Assembly: GCF_002741035.1 (NCBI RefSeq)
Contig: NZ_CP016808.1
Span: 3,352,001-3,416,000 of the forward strand
DNA from: Paenibacillus sp. BIHB 4019
Lineage (GTDB): Bacteria > Bacillota > Bacilli > Paenibacillales > Paenibacillaceae
DNA length: 64,000 nt
Direction of reading: 5' to 3'
Numbering within the stretch: the first letter of the stretch is position 1; every line of letters starts with the position of its first letter. The notes under the pieces are model-generated. The model saw only the letters and a program-made list of their open reading frames with translations, was not told where the DNA came from and did not search any database. A program made the position numbers and the translations under genes. Below, in pieces: positions 41,817 to 50,451 of this stretch.

Positions 41817-42803
41817 TTGCCATCCAAAGACACGTATTCTATTGGCGAAGCGGCTAAAATAGTCGGTTCCACCGTTAAAACGATTCGGTATTACGATGAA
41901 ATCGGGCTGATCAAGCCATCCCTTCATACAGAAGGAGGCCATCGCCTTTATATAGCAAAGGACTTATGGAGGCTGGAGCTAATCTCTACGCTTCGTTTCC
42001 TGAATTTTGAAATACCCGACATCCGCAAGCTGATGAGTGGGGAAATGGGTATGGATCAGGCGCTCGGCTTGCAGATTGAGGCGTTGGAAACCCAGGTAAA
42101 TACGCTGAATGCCATGCTTTCGATCTTGCATCAGGCGAAGCAGCACGAAACCGAAACCCAAGCTTCCGGTGATACTAGGCAATCCCTTGGTTACGTATCA
42201 AGCCTAGTTGAGTCGCTTACGGCAAATGCTGAAAGGCGGAAACAATTCGTTTCCGCCAAAATGGATGAATCCCGTCTGCTGGAAGGCATTCCGCAGGAGT
42301 GGAGAGACTCTTTTTTGCATTTTTTCAATAAATATATAATGAAGGATACAAAGCTGTCGGCCCAACAAACGCTGGCCTGGAACGAGCTTCAGAAAATGAT
42401 AGGTGATCCTGAGTATTTAGCTGATCTGGCTCGCTGCGAGCACCCCTTTTTCACAATGGTCCACCATCCGCAGGTGCAGGCGGAAACCTGGGTTAAGAAA
42501 ATGGAGCAAATCCACGTCCGGGCTTCCGAAGCTTTGAAAAAACAGTGGCCAGCAGACAGCCCGGCGGTGCAAGCGATCATGTGGGATTATGTCTTCATTT
42601 ATGCGGGCACGGAGCAAATAGATGATAATGAAGCTTTTTTTCAAAAACAGGCCCGATATATGCTCGATTCTGTTACGGAGCGCATTGTTCGATTTAATAA
42701 GCTATGCGCCAGCGTTAATCCAGAATGGGGCCAGATCGTAGAAGGTGTCACCTTGTTGCAGAGGGCGATGATTTTGAGGCTGGAACAGCTTGACCAACTT
42801 TGA
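41817..42803 (+). CDS. MerR-family transcriptional regulator
   Basis: A 328-residue regulator. The N-terminal winged HTH is typical: YSIGEAAKIVGSTVKTIRYYDEIGLIKPS (split around residue 20), then GGHRLY and a coiled-coil dimerisation helix to about residue 105 (QIEALETQVNTLNAMLSIL). The C-terminal ~220 residues are a helical effector-binding domain not assignable to a known ligand class. The TTG start has GAGGTGAT 7-8 nt upstream. G+C rises again here, marking the end of the toxin island. It converges with the PAF-acetylhydrolase-like gene. Confidence 0.87.
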   Translation: MPSKDTYSIGEAAKIVGSTVKTIRYYDEIGLIKPSLHTEGGHRLYIAKDLWRLELISTLRFLNFEIPDIRKLMSGEMGMDQALGLQIEALETQVNTLNAMLSILHQAKQHETETQASGDTRQSLGYVSSLVESLTANAERRKQFVSAKMDESRLLEGIPQEWRDSFLHFFNKYIMKDTKLSAQQTLAWNELQKMIGDPEYLADLARCEHPFFTMVHHPQVQAETWVKKMEQIHVRASEALKKQWPADSPAVQAIMWDYVFIYAGTEQIDDNEAFFQKQARYMLDSVTERIVRFNKLCASVNPEWGQIVEGVTLLQRAMILRLEQLDQL

Positions 42804-42830
42804 ACTCATAGTGTAGCTGCGGCAATCCGA

Positions 42831-44342
42831 TTATCCTTGCTCCAGCGAAAAGGCAGGCTGATCTCCCGCCTCCCTGTTCAAATGCTTAAGCGGCAAACCT
42901 TTAAGGTAATGATTGAAAAAGTCGAGCGTAAACTCGTTCACCAGTTTGAATGTTCCGCTGACATCCACGCCTTGAGACCATTCCAGCAGTGGCGATACCA
43001 AATACAAATCCGAGAAGCTCAAATGCTTCGTATGGCTAAGCTTCATCCAGTAATTTCCTCCAGCAGTTACGGGCGCATACCGCGAATAAACTTCTTCATA
43101 ATATTTTTCAACCTCAGGGCGGGTTGTCCCCATGTCAGCTATATATTCATCACTCATGGCACTTGTGCCGGCGACCGTTTCGTCAGCGCTTATCATGAGG
43201 AACGGCTTGCCGACACCTTGCGAAGGAATGCGCTTCTCGCCAAACAGCACCCCATCCATATTGATGCCTGCCTTAATTCGCGGTTCATCCATTAACATCT
43301 GTACGGTCGTTGCTCCGCCAAAAGAATGCCCAAACATGCCGATTTGCTCGAGTTCGATATGGCCTGTAAAGCGGTTATCCGGATCATAGGCTGCCAGCTT
43401 CTCCACCTCATCGAGTACAAACTGGACATCTTTTACCCAAGTCTCATTAAGCTTGTCCAAATAACTGAATTGCATCTGCTCGAAGCCTTCCTTGCCCTCT
43501 GATACAAATTGCGCGACCCGTCCATCCGGGAATACCGACGCTAAACTGCTGTACGTATGATTAATGCCAACTACAATATAGCCTTGGCTAACCAGTTGTT
43601 CCACTTGAAAGGTATTCTGATTTTCATACCCATGCAGGCCATGTGAGAAAATGAGCAAGGGATATTTCGCCTCCGTTTCAGACAGTGAGGCACTTTCTAT
43701 TGCATGCGTCTTTACATCTCCTAAGCTCGAAAATAGCAGCTTCGGCAGCTTAAGTACTTCATCAAACGCAGTTGCATAAACAGCAGAATCCGACATATAG
43801 GGAGCTGTCGTTCCTTTTTCGCTTTTACTCGCTGGATACCAGATTTTCACCATGAGCTCGCGTTTGTCTCCGTCCTCCTTGGTGAGCAGCTCCTCACGGC
43901 TGTTATCTATCCAGTGGTACGATACGGTGCCAATCCCATAAGGGCCAGCCGGTTTATCAAATGAAAATACGGGAAATAGCAGCGGCAGTGCTGCCGCTAA
44001 TGCGGCATACACGAGTGTCAGGGCTGAAAGTGCAACGACGGCGATTTTGCTTCTATACCGCGTTGTGGACGTTAGTAAGGAGCTTTCTGCTGAAGCCCGG
44101 GCAGATGGTTGCTTTCGCGATTTGGCGAACATCTTAACCAGCCAGATCAATGGGATCAAAGTAAGCAAGTATCCGGGAATCAGCGGCCAGCGCAGCCCTT
44201 CAGTGAAGCCGTGCAATAGAAACAGGAAAGCAGAGCCTGCAAATCCACCCCAAAGCATCCCGCGAGACTTGCTGCGAGCGCTTAACATCCCCATAACCAT
44301 AACTGCGTTGAAAATCACATAAATCCATTCTATTGTCCTCAT
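42831..44342 (-). CDS. Membrane-anchored alpha/beta hydrolase, PAF-acetylhydrolase-like
   Basis: A 503-residue protein. Residues 1-~140 contain four or five hydrophobic segments; the rest is an extracellular or membrane-associated hydrolase related to platelet-activating-factor acetylhydrolase. FSHGLHGYENQNT is the oxyanion region, GHSFGGATT (about residue 346) the nucleophile elbow with the catalytic Ser, and GINMDGVLF follows as in that family. The catalytic His is likely in KLSHTKHLSFSD. AAGGAGG lies 10 nt upstream of the ATG. A lipid or ester substrate is likely but not known. Confidence 0.82.
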   Translation of the reverse strand: MRTIEWIYVIFNAVMVMGMLSARSKSRGMLWGGFAGSAFLFLLHGFTEGLRWPLIPGYLLTLIPLIWLVKMFAKSRKQPSARASAESSLLTSTTRYRSKIAVVALSALTLVYAALAAALPLLFPVFSFDKPAGPYGIGTVSYHWIDNSREELLTKEDGDKRELMVKIWYPASKSEKGTTAPYMSDSAVYATAFDEVLKLPKLLFSSLGDVKTHAIESASLSETEAKYPLLIFSHGLHGYENQNTFQVEQLVSQGYIVVGINHTYSSLASVFPDGRVAQFVSEGKEGFEQMQFSYLDKLNETWVKDVQFVLDEVEKLAAYDPDNRFTGHIELEQIGMFGHSFGGATTVQMLMDEPRIKAGINMDGVLFGEKRIPSQGVGKPFLMISADETVAGTSAMSDEYIADMGTTRPEVEKYYEEVYSRYAPVTAGGNYWMKLSHTKHLSFSDLYLVSPLLEWSQGVDVSGTFKLVNEFTLDFFNHYLKGLPLKHLNREAGDQPAFSLEQG

Positions 44343-44720
44343 CTTACTTGTGCCTCCTTAAGTGCTGCTTCTGTAATTGGCAATAGCCATGCAGCAGCTG
44401 CTTCATTCAGGATAAAACCTCCTGTAACAGGAGGTTCAAGTGCTATTTTTTGAACGGCTGTTATTCGTACGACTTTAAAAAAGGGAAAAGGCCTTTTTTG
44501 CCGAAATAAATCAAGAGAGCAGGGAGGCAAGGGGGCGAGAGTAGTTTTTCGTTAGCTAAAAAAGTAACTTCCTCTGTCATGCTTCGTTATATTTTGACTG
44601 GCTGTTTATATAGAAGAAAGGCATCAGCGATCGTACATTTTGAAAATGAATCGTCCAAACCTTACATGCCAAGTCACATTGTTGAGCTTTACTCCAATAA
44701 ATCTGTCAAAATCCCAGCAA
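44343..44720. other. Intergenic stretch without a recognisable gene
   Basis: Between the divergent hydrolase and ABC genes. A perfect AACCTCCTGT/ACAGGAGGTT inverted repeat lies at 44416-44436, resembling a hairpin over a Shine-Dalgarno-like sequence. A short minus-strand open frame (44339-44530) overlaps the hydrolase start and has no ribosome site. Nothing else was seen. Confidence 0.5.
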
Positions 44721-44723
44721 AAG

Positions 44724-44760
44724 TTGCGGAACCGCAATAAACTTGCGGTCGTAATTGCGT
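44724..44760 (+). promoter_or_regulatory. Candidate ComA-type operator upstream of the ABC-comQ unit
   Basis: TTGCGG (44724-44729), AA, CCGCAA (44732-44737), TAAAC, TTGCGG (44743-44748) and a one-mismatch TTGCGT (44755-44760). The half-site equals the TTGCGG/CCGCAA recognition element known for Bacillus subtilis ComA. The elements end 15 bp before a -35 sequence, a position suited to an activator. Confidence 0.6.
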
Positions 44761-44775
44761 TTTTTTACGGTGAAA

Positions 44776-44804
44776 TTACCGTTCATATGGGGTAAGGTTA
44801 TAAG
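44776..44804 (+). promoter_or_regulatory. Probable promoter of the ABC-comQ operon
   Basis: TTACCG (44776-44781) and TATAAG (44799-44804) with a 17-bp spacer. The poor -35 fits dependence on an activator at the upstream TTGCGG elements. Confidence 0.5.
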
Positions 44805-44884
44805 ACAAGCAGTGGTTGCCGGCAGAAGATCAGAGAAACGGGGTTATGCCAAAACGTCTTATCAATCAGGGAGGCGACAATTAG

Positions 44885-45613
44885 GTGAGAAGGACAATGA
44901 TTAAGGTAGACTCGGTATGTAAAGCTTATGGCTCAAATCAGGCAGTCGATAATATTTCCTTGCGGATAAAAGAAGGAGAGTTATTTGGCATTATCGGTAC
45001 GAACGGCGCTGGAAAGACGACGCTGCTCGAAATGCTGATGGGACTGCGTCAGCCCGACAAGGGACAAATCGAGGTGCTTGGCATTAATCCGGCTGTAGAA
45101 GCATCTGAGCTTCAGGAGCATATTGGCCTTCATTTGCAAAGTATATCGCTGGTGGATAAGCTGAGTGTGAGGGAGGCGCTGGAAATGTTCCGTTCCTTCT
45201 ATAAATGCTCAACCGAAATGAAAGAGATTATTGACCGCTTTGGCTTGGAAAGCTACTTGGACCGTCCAGTTAGGCGTCTATCTGGCGGCTGGCGGCAGCG
45301 TGTGGCACTGGCGATTTCTGTCGTCAACAACCCAAAGATTATTTTTCTGGACGAACCGACTACCGGGCTGGACATGCAGGCGAGAGAAGAATATTGGTCC
45401 ATCATATTGGAGCTCAAGCGCCAAGGGAAAACGATTGTTTTATCCTGCCATGATATGGGGGAAATGCAGCATCATTGTGATCGCATTGCCGTGCTGCGCC
45501 AAGGAAATTTAGTAAAATGCGATACCCCTAAGCGATTAATTTCGCAAATTCCAGCCGGTGGTTTAACGATGGAAGCCGTATATGTCCATTTTGCTTACGC
45601 GGGAGCCGTGTAA
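44885..45613 (+). CDS. ABC transporter ATP-binding protein
   Basis: A 242-residue ATPase of the CcmA/drug-and-peptide export type. Walker A is GTNGAGKTT (about residues 39-47), the signature LSGGWRQRVALA (~138), and Walker B IIFLDEPTTGLD (~157-168). No permease gene adjoins it; it must pair with a permease elsewhere. The GTG at 44885 follows GGGAGG by about 10 nt; an ATG at 44897 with AGAAGG upstream is the alternative. It is the first gene after the ComA-like operator, ahead of a small peptide gene and comQ. A role in peptide export or self-protection in the quorum-sensing circuit is possible but inferred. Confidence 0.87.
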   Translation: MRRTMIKVDSVCKAYGSNQAVDNISLRIKEGELFGIIGTNGAGKTTLLEMLMGLRQPDKGQIEVLGINPAVEASELQEHIGLHLQSISLVDKLSVREALEMFRSFYKCSTEMKEIIDRFGLESYLDRPVRRLSGGWRQRVALAISVVNNPKIIFLDEPTTGLDMQAREEYWSIILELKRQGKTIVLSCHDMGEMQHHCDRIAVLRQGNLVKCDTPKRLISQIPAGGLTMEAVYVHFAYAGAV

Positions 45614-45644
45614 CAGCAGCAGTTGGAAGGAGGGCTTAACATTC

Positions 45645-45848
45645 ATGAACCGGGATCGTGACACCACAGGCCCATTTGTCAATCGTGCCGACATGCTCAG
45701 GAAACGAATGGAAATGATCGCTGTGCTGGTGAACCGAATAAACGAGGAGGAGATGGAACAGGAGCGGCTGAATTCAAAGAGGAAGGCGGGTATTATTTCT
45801 AATATATTGAAAAATGTTGGTACGTTTTTACTCCATCGTGTAAAATAG
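45645..45848 (+). CDS. Small basic peptide gene between the ABC ATPase and comQ
   Basis: Encodes 67 residues, unrecognised. The first 40 residues are charged and helical (RADMLRKRMEMIAVLVNRI, then EEEMEQERL). The last ~24, RKAGIISNILKNVGTFLLHR and a short tail, would form a basic amphipathic helix. AAGGAGGG lies 11 nt before the ATG and the gene is spaced 31 nt from the ABC stop and 29 nt from comQ, so it is part of the operon. It has no Trp, so it is not a ComX-type precursor. A membrane-active peptide or a small regulator are both possible. Confidence 0.6.
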   Translation: MNRDRDTTGPFVNRADMLRKRMEMIAVLVNRINEEEMEQERLNSKRKAGIISNILKNVGTFLLHRVK

Positions 45849-45877
45849 AAAAATCTTGAAACGATGGGGGTCTAAAG

Positions 45878-46801
45878 TTGGAGGACTGTGTACCTAAAAT
45901 CGAATTTGAAATGCGAGAGATGGTCAAACGCCATTTTACAGTTGATTCTTTAATTCAGTACGCCTATTTATTTCTAATGGACCGGCTGAATGAGCAGCTT
46001 CCTTTTGGACGTTTGACCGTACTTCACTACCGGATGTTCGGCGGTGAAGGGGCGGCAGTATATCGTGCGGCGGCAGCCGTTGAATTTCTTATTTTAGCGA
46101 CCGATATATTCGATGATTTACAGGATCAGGATGCGCCAAAGCAGGCCTGGTCTGAAGCTCCTCTGCCTATAGCGCTGCATCTTGCAGCCGCTTTTTTGAC
46201 CCTTTCGCAGCAAGCGATGATGGATTCTGAATTCGATAGCTCCCATGTGCAAACAACAATGAAAATGATGAACCTTCAACTCCTGCAAGCGGCCAATGGG
46301 CAAATGATGGATTTGATGAATGCTGTATCAGATGAACACTCATATTTTCAATCCATTAAGCAAAAGTCGGCAGCCTTGATCGTTCATGCGTGCATGACAG
46401 GCGTTATGCTGACCGGTCGAGGCTGGCATCCGATTGTTGCCGAGTATGCCGTTGAGGTAGGGATGGCGGCTCAAATTAAAAATGACATTCGTGATCTGCT
46501 TCGCTGGGATGAGAAAAATGACTTTTTGCAGCGGAAGAAGACGCTTCTTACTTTGTACATGCTTGAGGATGCTGTAGATCAGCATAATTGGATCAGGGAT
46601 TATTTTGAAGGTCGTTTGAATGAGGCTGATGTAGCTGATAAGCGCGGGTTGTTTGAGGAAGCTTATGAAAAATCCGGCGCCATGCTGTACGGTTCCGTCG
46701 TGATGCGTACACACTATAACCGTTTTATAGAGCTCATGGAATCGGTTCCTGAAGTGGCCGTGCATAAGGAAATGCTGTTAAGCATATTGGCTAAAGAATA
46801 G
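45878..46801 (+). CDS. comQ: ComQ-like isoprenyl transferase for the ComX pheromone
   Basis: A 307-residue member of the polyprenyl-synthase fold that, in Bacillus subtilis, cleaves the ComX precursor and attaches a farnesyl or geranyl group to its Trp. The first aspartate-rich motif is DDLQD (D79, D80, D83); the second is reduced to NDIRD (N202-D206), as in ComQ-type enzymes. The upstream GEGAAVYRAAAAVEFLILATDIF is typical of the fold. TTG start with GGGGG 7 nt upstream. It directly precedes comX, the conserved gene order of the comQXPA quorum-sensing cassette. Confidence 0.88.
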   Translation: MEDCVPKIEFEMREMVKRHFTVDSLIQYAYLFLMDRLNEQLPFGRLTVLHYRMFGGEGAAVYRAAAAVEFLILATDIFDDLQDQDAPKQAWSEAPLPIALHLAAAFLTLSQQAMMDSEFDSSHVQTTMKMMNLQLLQAANGQMMDLMNAVSDEHSYFQSIKQKSAALIVHACMTGVMLTGRGWHPIVAEYAVEVGMAAQIKNDIRDLLRWDEKNDFLQRKKTLLTLYMLEDAVDQHNWIRDYFEGRLNEADVADKRGLFEEAYEKSGAMLYGSVVMRTHYNRFIELMESVPEVAVHKEMLLSILAKE

Positions 46802-46814
46802 CTTCCGCCATAAC

Positions 46815-46834
46815 ACCGCAATGGTAGTTGCGGT
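46815..46834 (+). promoter_or_regulatory. Candidate ComA-type operator upstream of comX
   Basis: A perfect inverted repeat ACCGCAA (46815-46821) and TTGCGGT (46828-46834) with 6 bp between, plus TTGCGT at 46850-46855. These are the same half-sites as at 44724-44760. It ends about 21 bp before the -35 of comX. Confidence 0.6.
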
Positions 46835-46855
46835 AAATACGAACTAGATTTGCGT

Positions 46856-46883
46856 TTGCTTACCTATCATTTCCTGCTATAGT
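46856..46883 (+). promoter_or_regulatory. Probable comX promoter
   Basis: TTGCTT (46856-46861) and TATAGT (46878-46883), 16-bp spacer, about 43 nt before the comX start. Confidence 0.55.
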
Positions 46884-46925
46884 TATCTACAGAAAGACCT
46901 TTACACATTCCAAGGAGGAGTTCCA

Positions 46926-47099
46926 GTGTTGAAAGAATATATTCGTTCTTTAGCCAAAGACTCGCAGTTGATGGATTTAGCAATAAGCGGGAACTTGCAA
47001 ATGGCTGGAGTAACTCCAGCGGAGAAAAAAGCGATTTTTGAAACCCTGAGCATTCAAGCAGATAAGAAAGATAATTACCAAATGGTCTACTGGACATAA
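46926..47099 (+). CDS. comX: ComX-like pheromone precursor
   Basis: A 57-codon gene between comQ and comP. It starts at GTG 46926 with AAGGAGG 7 nt upstream and ends at TAA 47097-47099. The product begins MLKEYIRSLAKDSQLMDLAI and ends DNYQMVYWT, with Trp at position 56 of 57. ComX precursors are 50-75 residues, vary freely in sequence and carry the isoprenylated Trp within the last few residues; this peptide fits on length, position and Trp. The mature pheromone would be the last few residues. It was identified by context and Trp position, because primary sequence gives little help for this family. Confidence 0.82.
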   Translation: MLKEYIRSLAKDSQLMDLAISGNLQMAGVTPAEKKAIFETLSIQADKKDNYQMVYWT

Positions 47100-47132
47100 G
47101 GTAATGCGCTGCATGAATTTAGGGGGAGAAAG

Positions 47133-49529
47133 ATGAAGCTGTTGCGCTCAAGGAATCTATTGCTTTTTCTCTTCCTGAGTGGATTATTCGCTTTACTTGG
47201 TTACCTTACAGTCGTTATCATTAGTGATCCGTTTATTGGTATAGTGACTGTGAAAAATTCGCAAGGTGAATACTTGGTAGAGTCGCTTGAGCCAGCAGGA
47301 CAAGCTGTTTTGAAGGGTATTCAACTTGGGGATGTTATTGATGAAGTTAATGGAAAGCCAGCTGGACAGAATGTTAATATCATCAAGTTTTCTTCCGTAG
47401 AGAGAGTTGAGAGCATTGTCGTTAGTGAAAAAACTGGCGAACAAAGGCTAGTGACTTTCAATCGAGGTTGGAACGGTGATCATACCGGTTTGGAACTGCT
47501 CATTCAGCTTTATATTCCATGGGCTTCCCTGCTGTTGTTTCTGGGGCTATCCACCTTCCTGTATAGGAAAAGGAAAAATGATAGTGCTGCCATTATGCTC
47601 ATATTGTTTTTCTTGGCGATTGGGCTGAGTTACTTTTCTTCAGCCGCAGCCTATCGAAATGATTTGGTAGGCGTTACCGTCATGTATGCAGTCATTCCAT
47701 TTGTAGCTATTTTGTTCCTGCTATTTATGAATATGTACCTGCGAAGATATGGCATGATTTTTATTAGCCCTAAGCTAATATGGTATCTGTCGGTAGCTTT
47801 CAGTATCGTTTCCTTGTTTTGCCTCGTCTATATTTGGACGAATTTTATTCCGGAGAAAGTATTTCTAAACGCTAGAATGGTATATCATGCCACGCTGATA
47901 GTCGGAAATTTCATTTGTGTCTATCAATTGTTTAGGAAGTTCTTTTATTATCGGAGTAGCAGGTTCAACTCTTTATTCAAAATAACGCTAACCTCGCATT
48001 TGGTTGCTTTTACTCCATTTACGACGATGAATTTATTGCCGTTGTTGGGAGGAAACATTCAAATTTTGCCGGCGGCGTTCACAGCACCGTTTTTATTCGT
48101 GCTGCCGATTGTTTACTTTTATTTATTAACATCCAACCAATTGTTTGATGTTGATTTTATATTGACCCGCTTTAAGTATTATACATTGCTGTCCTTATTG
48201 CCAGCGCTTATCGTTACATTGGCGTATGCTGCGATTGTAAGTGGTGACGTTGTATTCTCCTGGGTCAGATGGCTTCAAATCTTTATCGTTAGTTACGTTG
48301 TTATGACCCTGTTTCTTTATTCCAAGGAGCAGATTGATCATAAATTTCGTCCCAAGCTTTTTAAAGCGATGTACAGCTACCAAGACAGCCTCGATCGTTT
48401 CTCACGCAAAATTGCACGAGTCATGAAACGGGATGATCTGGAGATGGTGCTGAAAGAAGAAATTGGGGCATTGCTTCCGGCTAGCCGAATTGATTTTCTC
48501 ATTGTAGACCAGATTGAAGCCGTGGTTAACCCGGTAGGAGAGCAGGATGATGAGCAGAGTACAGCTATTTTTCTGCTGCAAGTGTCTGATTCGCTTCAAG
48601 TCGGGGAAGTCGTTGAACTGCCTCATGGTCTGGGACTAATTATTGGCTGTCAGAAGTCAAAGCAGTACATCGTATGGATTGGCTCCAAAACCAACCATAC
48701 CCGTTTCAATTCAGATGAGCTTCGTTGGCTCAAGACGCTTGCAAATTATGCAAGTATTGTGTTTGAAAACTTATATCTGATTGAAAGCTTAATCGAGGAT
48801 TTGGAATCTGAGGTTAAGAAAGAGCAGGCGACAACACCTTGGATTTTAAGATTGTTGTTTTGCCTCTCAGAAAATGAACGGCGGAAGCTTGCAGCAGATC
48901 TTCATGACTCTGCGCTTCAAGACCAGTTATTGTGGTACCGTAGGCTGGAAGCACTCATGCTGGACCACCCGATTACGGAAAAGCTTGAAGTCGAGCTTGA
49001 CGAAATCAAGGAAGGGCTGCTTGATGTCATCCATCAAATTCGGGAAACCTGCAATGAGTTAAGACCGCCGCTGCTTAAGGAAATGGGCATTGTTGAAGCA
49101 TTGGAGTCGATTATTGAGCATACGCAAATGAGAAACAATTTTGCGGTTGATTTTCGGGCCAAGCCTTTCGACAACCTGCTTAACGAAGAGCAGATTACAG
49201 CGATTTATCGCATTGTCCAAGAGTTGCTTCGCAATGCTGATAAGCATGCGCGTGCCAATCTGGTCACGCTAGAATTAGAGCAGCGAACAAACATGGTTTA
49301 TTTTCACTATAAGGACGATGGGGTCGGCATGGATGTCGATTATATGGAGGCTTCTTTCGAGCATATGGGTTTATCCGGTATTAAAGAAAGAGTCGCTAGC
49401 CTTGAAGGTGAAATAACATTCCGGTCGAAACGTGGAAAAGGTCTTGAGGTCATTATTATATTGCCGCAAAATATGACGACTGGCCGATCGGAAAGGGGTT
49501 TGCTGCGTGATTCGTATCTTATTAGTTGA
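47133..49529 (+). CDS. comP: ComP-like sensor histidine kinase
   Basis: A 798-residue membrane kinase. One N-terminal transmembrane helix (about 7-27) precedes an extracellular PDZ-like segment (about 30-115, with LKGIQLGDVIDEVNGKPAG). Seven or so more membrane helices follow to residue ~345, as in Bacillus ComP, where they bind ComX. The cytosolic part has a HisKA_3 phosphoacceptor with H591 in LAADLHDSALQDQLLW and a HATPase domain (RIVQELLRNADKHARAN, DDGVGMD, GKGLEVIIILP). RBS GGGGGAG before the ATG. The 3' end overlaps comA by 23 nt. It should phosphorylate ComA when the pheromone accumulates. Confidence 0.9.
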   Translation: MKLLRSRNLLLFLFLSGLFALLGYLTVVIISDPFIGIVTVKNSQGEYLVESLEPAGQAVLKGIQLGDVIDEVNGKPAGQNVNIIKFSSVERVESIVVSEKTGEQRLVTFNRGWNGDHTGLELLIQLYIPWASLLLFLGLSTFLYRKRKNDSAAIMLILFFLAIGLSYFSSAAAYRNDLVGVTVMYAVIPFVAILFLLFMNMYLRRYGMIFISPKLIWYLSVAFSIVSLFCLVYIWTNFIPEKVFLNARMVYHATLIVGNFICVYQLFRKFFYYRSSRFNSLFKITLTSHLVAFTPFTTMNLLPLLGGNIQILPAAFTAPFLFVLPIVYFYLLTSNQLFDVDFILTRFKYYTLLSLLPALIVTLAYAAIVSGDVVFSWVRWLQIFIVSYVVMTLFLYSKEQIDHKFRPKLFKAMYSYQDSLDRFSRKIARVMKRDDLEMVLKEEIGALLPASRIDFLIVDQIEAVVNPVGEQDDEQSTAIFLLQVSDSLQVGEVVELPHGLGLIIGCQKSKQYIVWIGSKTNHTRFNSDELRWLKTLANYASIVFENLYLIESLIEDLESEVKKEQATTPWILRLLFCLSENERRKLAADLHDSALQDQLLWYRRLEALMLDHPITEKLEVELDEIKEGLLDVIHQIRETCNELRPPLLKEMGIVEALESIIEHTQMRNNFAVDFRAKPFDNLLNEEQITAIYRIVQELLRNADKHARANLVTLELEQRTNMVYFHYKDDGVGMDVDYMEASFEHMGLSGIKERVASLEGEITFRSKRGKGLEVIIILPQNMTTGRSERGLLRDSYLIS

Positions 49530-50163
49530 TGATCATCCATCTGTTGGAGAAGGCACCAAAACGATGATTGAACAAGATCCTGAAATGAAGGTGACGGTTG
49601 TATTATCGGCCATGGAAGCGCTGGATGCGATTAGCAACGAAGGCTTTGACATTATTTTATGTGACTTGAACATGCCAGGCATTAGTGGTCTAGAGCTTGC
49701 AAAACGTTTGATTCAGCAGGATCCAGATCGCAAAGTGCTTATATATACTGGGTATGAAATTAGTACGCACTATAATTTATTGATTGAATGCGGCGTTTCC
49801 GGCTTTATCTCTAAGACGGTCTCGCGTGAACAGCTGCATAACGCCATTCGATGCGCTATGCGAGGGGAAGCGGTTATTCCGATTTCGCTACTCAAGCAGC
49901 TGCGACGCAACGAAGTCAAAATTACGCGTGCTGAGAAGGTAATTGAAGAAGTATCAATCAAAGAACGCGATCAGGATATTTTGCAGCAGGTCGCGTACGG
50001 CAATAGCAACAAAGATATTGCCATTAAGCTGCATATGAGTCAGCGTACTGTAGAGTACCATTTAACCCGGATTTTTGAAAAGCTTAACGTTAGGTCCCGA
50101 TCGGAAGCGATCGCTGAGGCAAAACGGCTTGGAATTATCCGACTTGAGCAATTTGTCCCTTGA
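49507..50163 (+). CDS. comA: ComA-like response regulator (NarL/FixJ family)
   Basis: A 218-residue regulator. The receiver domain has the acidic pair DDHPS near the N-terminus, the phosphoacceptor D53 in IILCDLNMPG and the conserved Lys in GFISKTVSREQL. The LuxR-type HTH is at the C-terminus (ILQQVAYGNSNKDIAIKLHM, then SQRTVEYHLTRIFEKLNVRSR). GTG start with AAAGGGG upstream, inside the comP 3' end. In Bacillus, ComA binds TTGCGG/CCGCAA elements; matching elements occur upstream of the ABC-comQ and comX units here, which suggests autoregulation. Confidence 0.9.
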   Translation: MIRILLVDDHPSVGEGTKTMIEQDPEMKVTVVLSAMEALDAISNEGFDIILCDLNMPGISGLELAKRLIQQDPDRKVLIYTGYEISTHYNLLIECGVSGFISKTVSREQLHNAIRCAMRGEAVIPISLLKQLRRNEVKITRAEKVIEEVSIKERDQDILQQVAYGNSNKDIAIKLHMSQRTVEYHLTRIFEKLNVRSRSEAIAEAKRLGIIRLEQFVP

Positions 50164-50290
50164 GTTTTACCGTCGATGCCTATATATTCGATAGGCAATG
50201 ACATTTCTATATTGGGATAGCTGCGGCAATATTTGCAAGCTGCAGTCACTTGATCCCCCCAGTAATACCCTAACATTGGTTTCCCTCTCA

Positions 50291-50325
50291 ATGCTTGCGC
50301 TTTTATAGCGCAAGCATCTTTTTAT
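50291..50325 (+). terminator. comPA terminator
   Basis: ATGCTTGCGCT (50291-50301) pairs with AGCGCAAGCAT (50307-50317), then CTTTTTAT. Confidence 0.85.
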
Positions 50326-50365
50326 ATTTTTTTAATGACCACGTTCACTAGCACTTTTTTTATAT

Positions 50366-50412
50366 AAAAAAGAACATTAACCAATTCGTCTAGCTTGTGA
50401 ATGGTTAATGCT
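50366..50412 (-). terminator. Terminator of the ABC-F gene
   Basis: Read on the minus strand, AGCATTAACCATTC pairs with GAATTGGTTAATGTTCT and is followed by six T. It lies 40 bp beyond the stop codon of the ABC-F gene. Confidence 0.7.
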
Positions 50413-50451
50413 CTGCAAAGTTATTCTAAAGAGGAAGTGATATAGCGGATA

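Noticed and set aside
44339..44530. A 63-codon minus-strand frame upstream of the PAF-acetylhydrolase-like gene
   Set aside because: It overlaps the hydrolase start codon and has no ribosome site or similarity.
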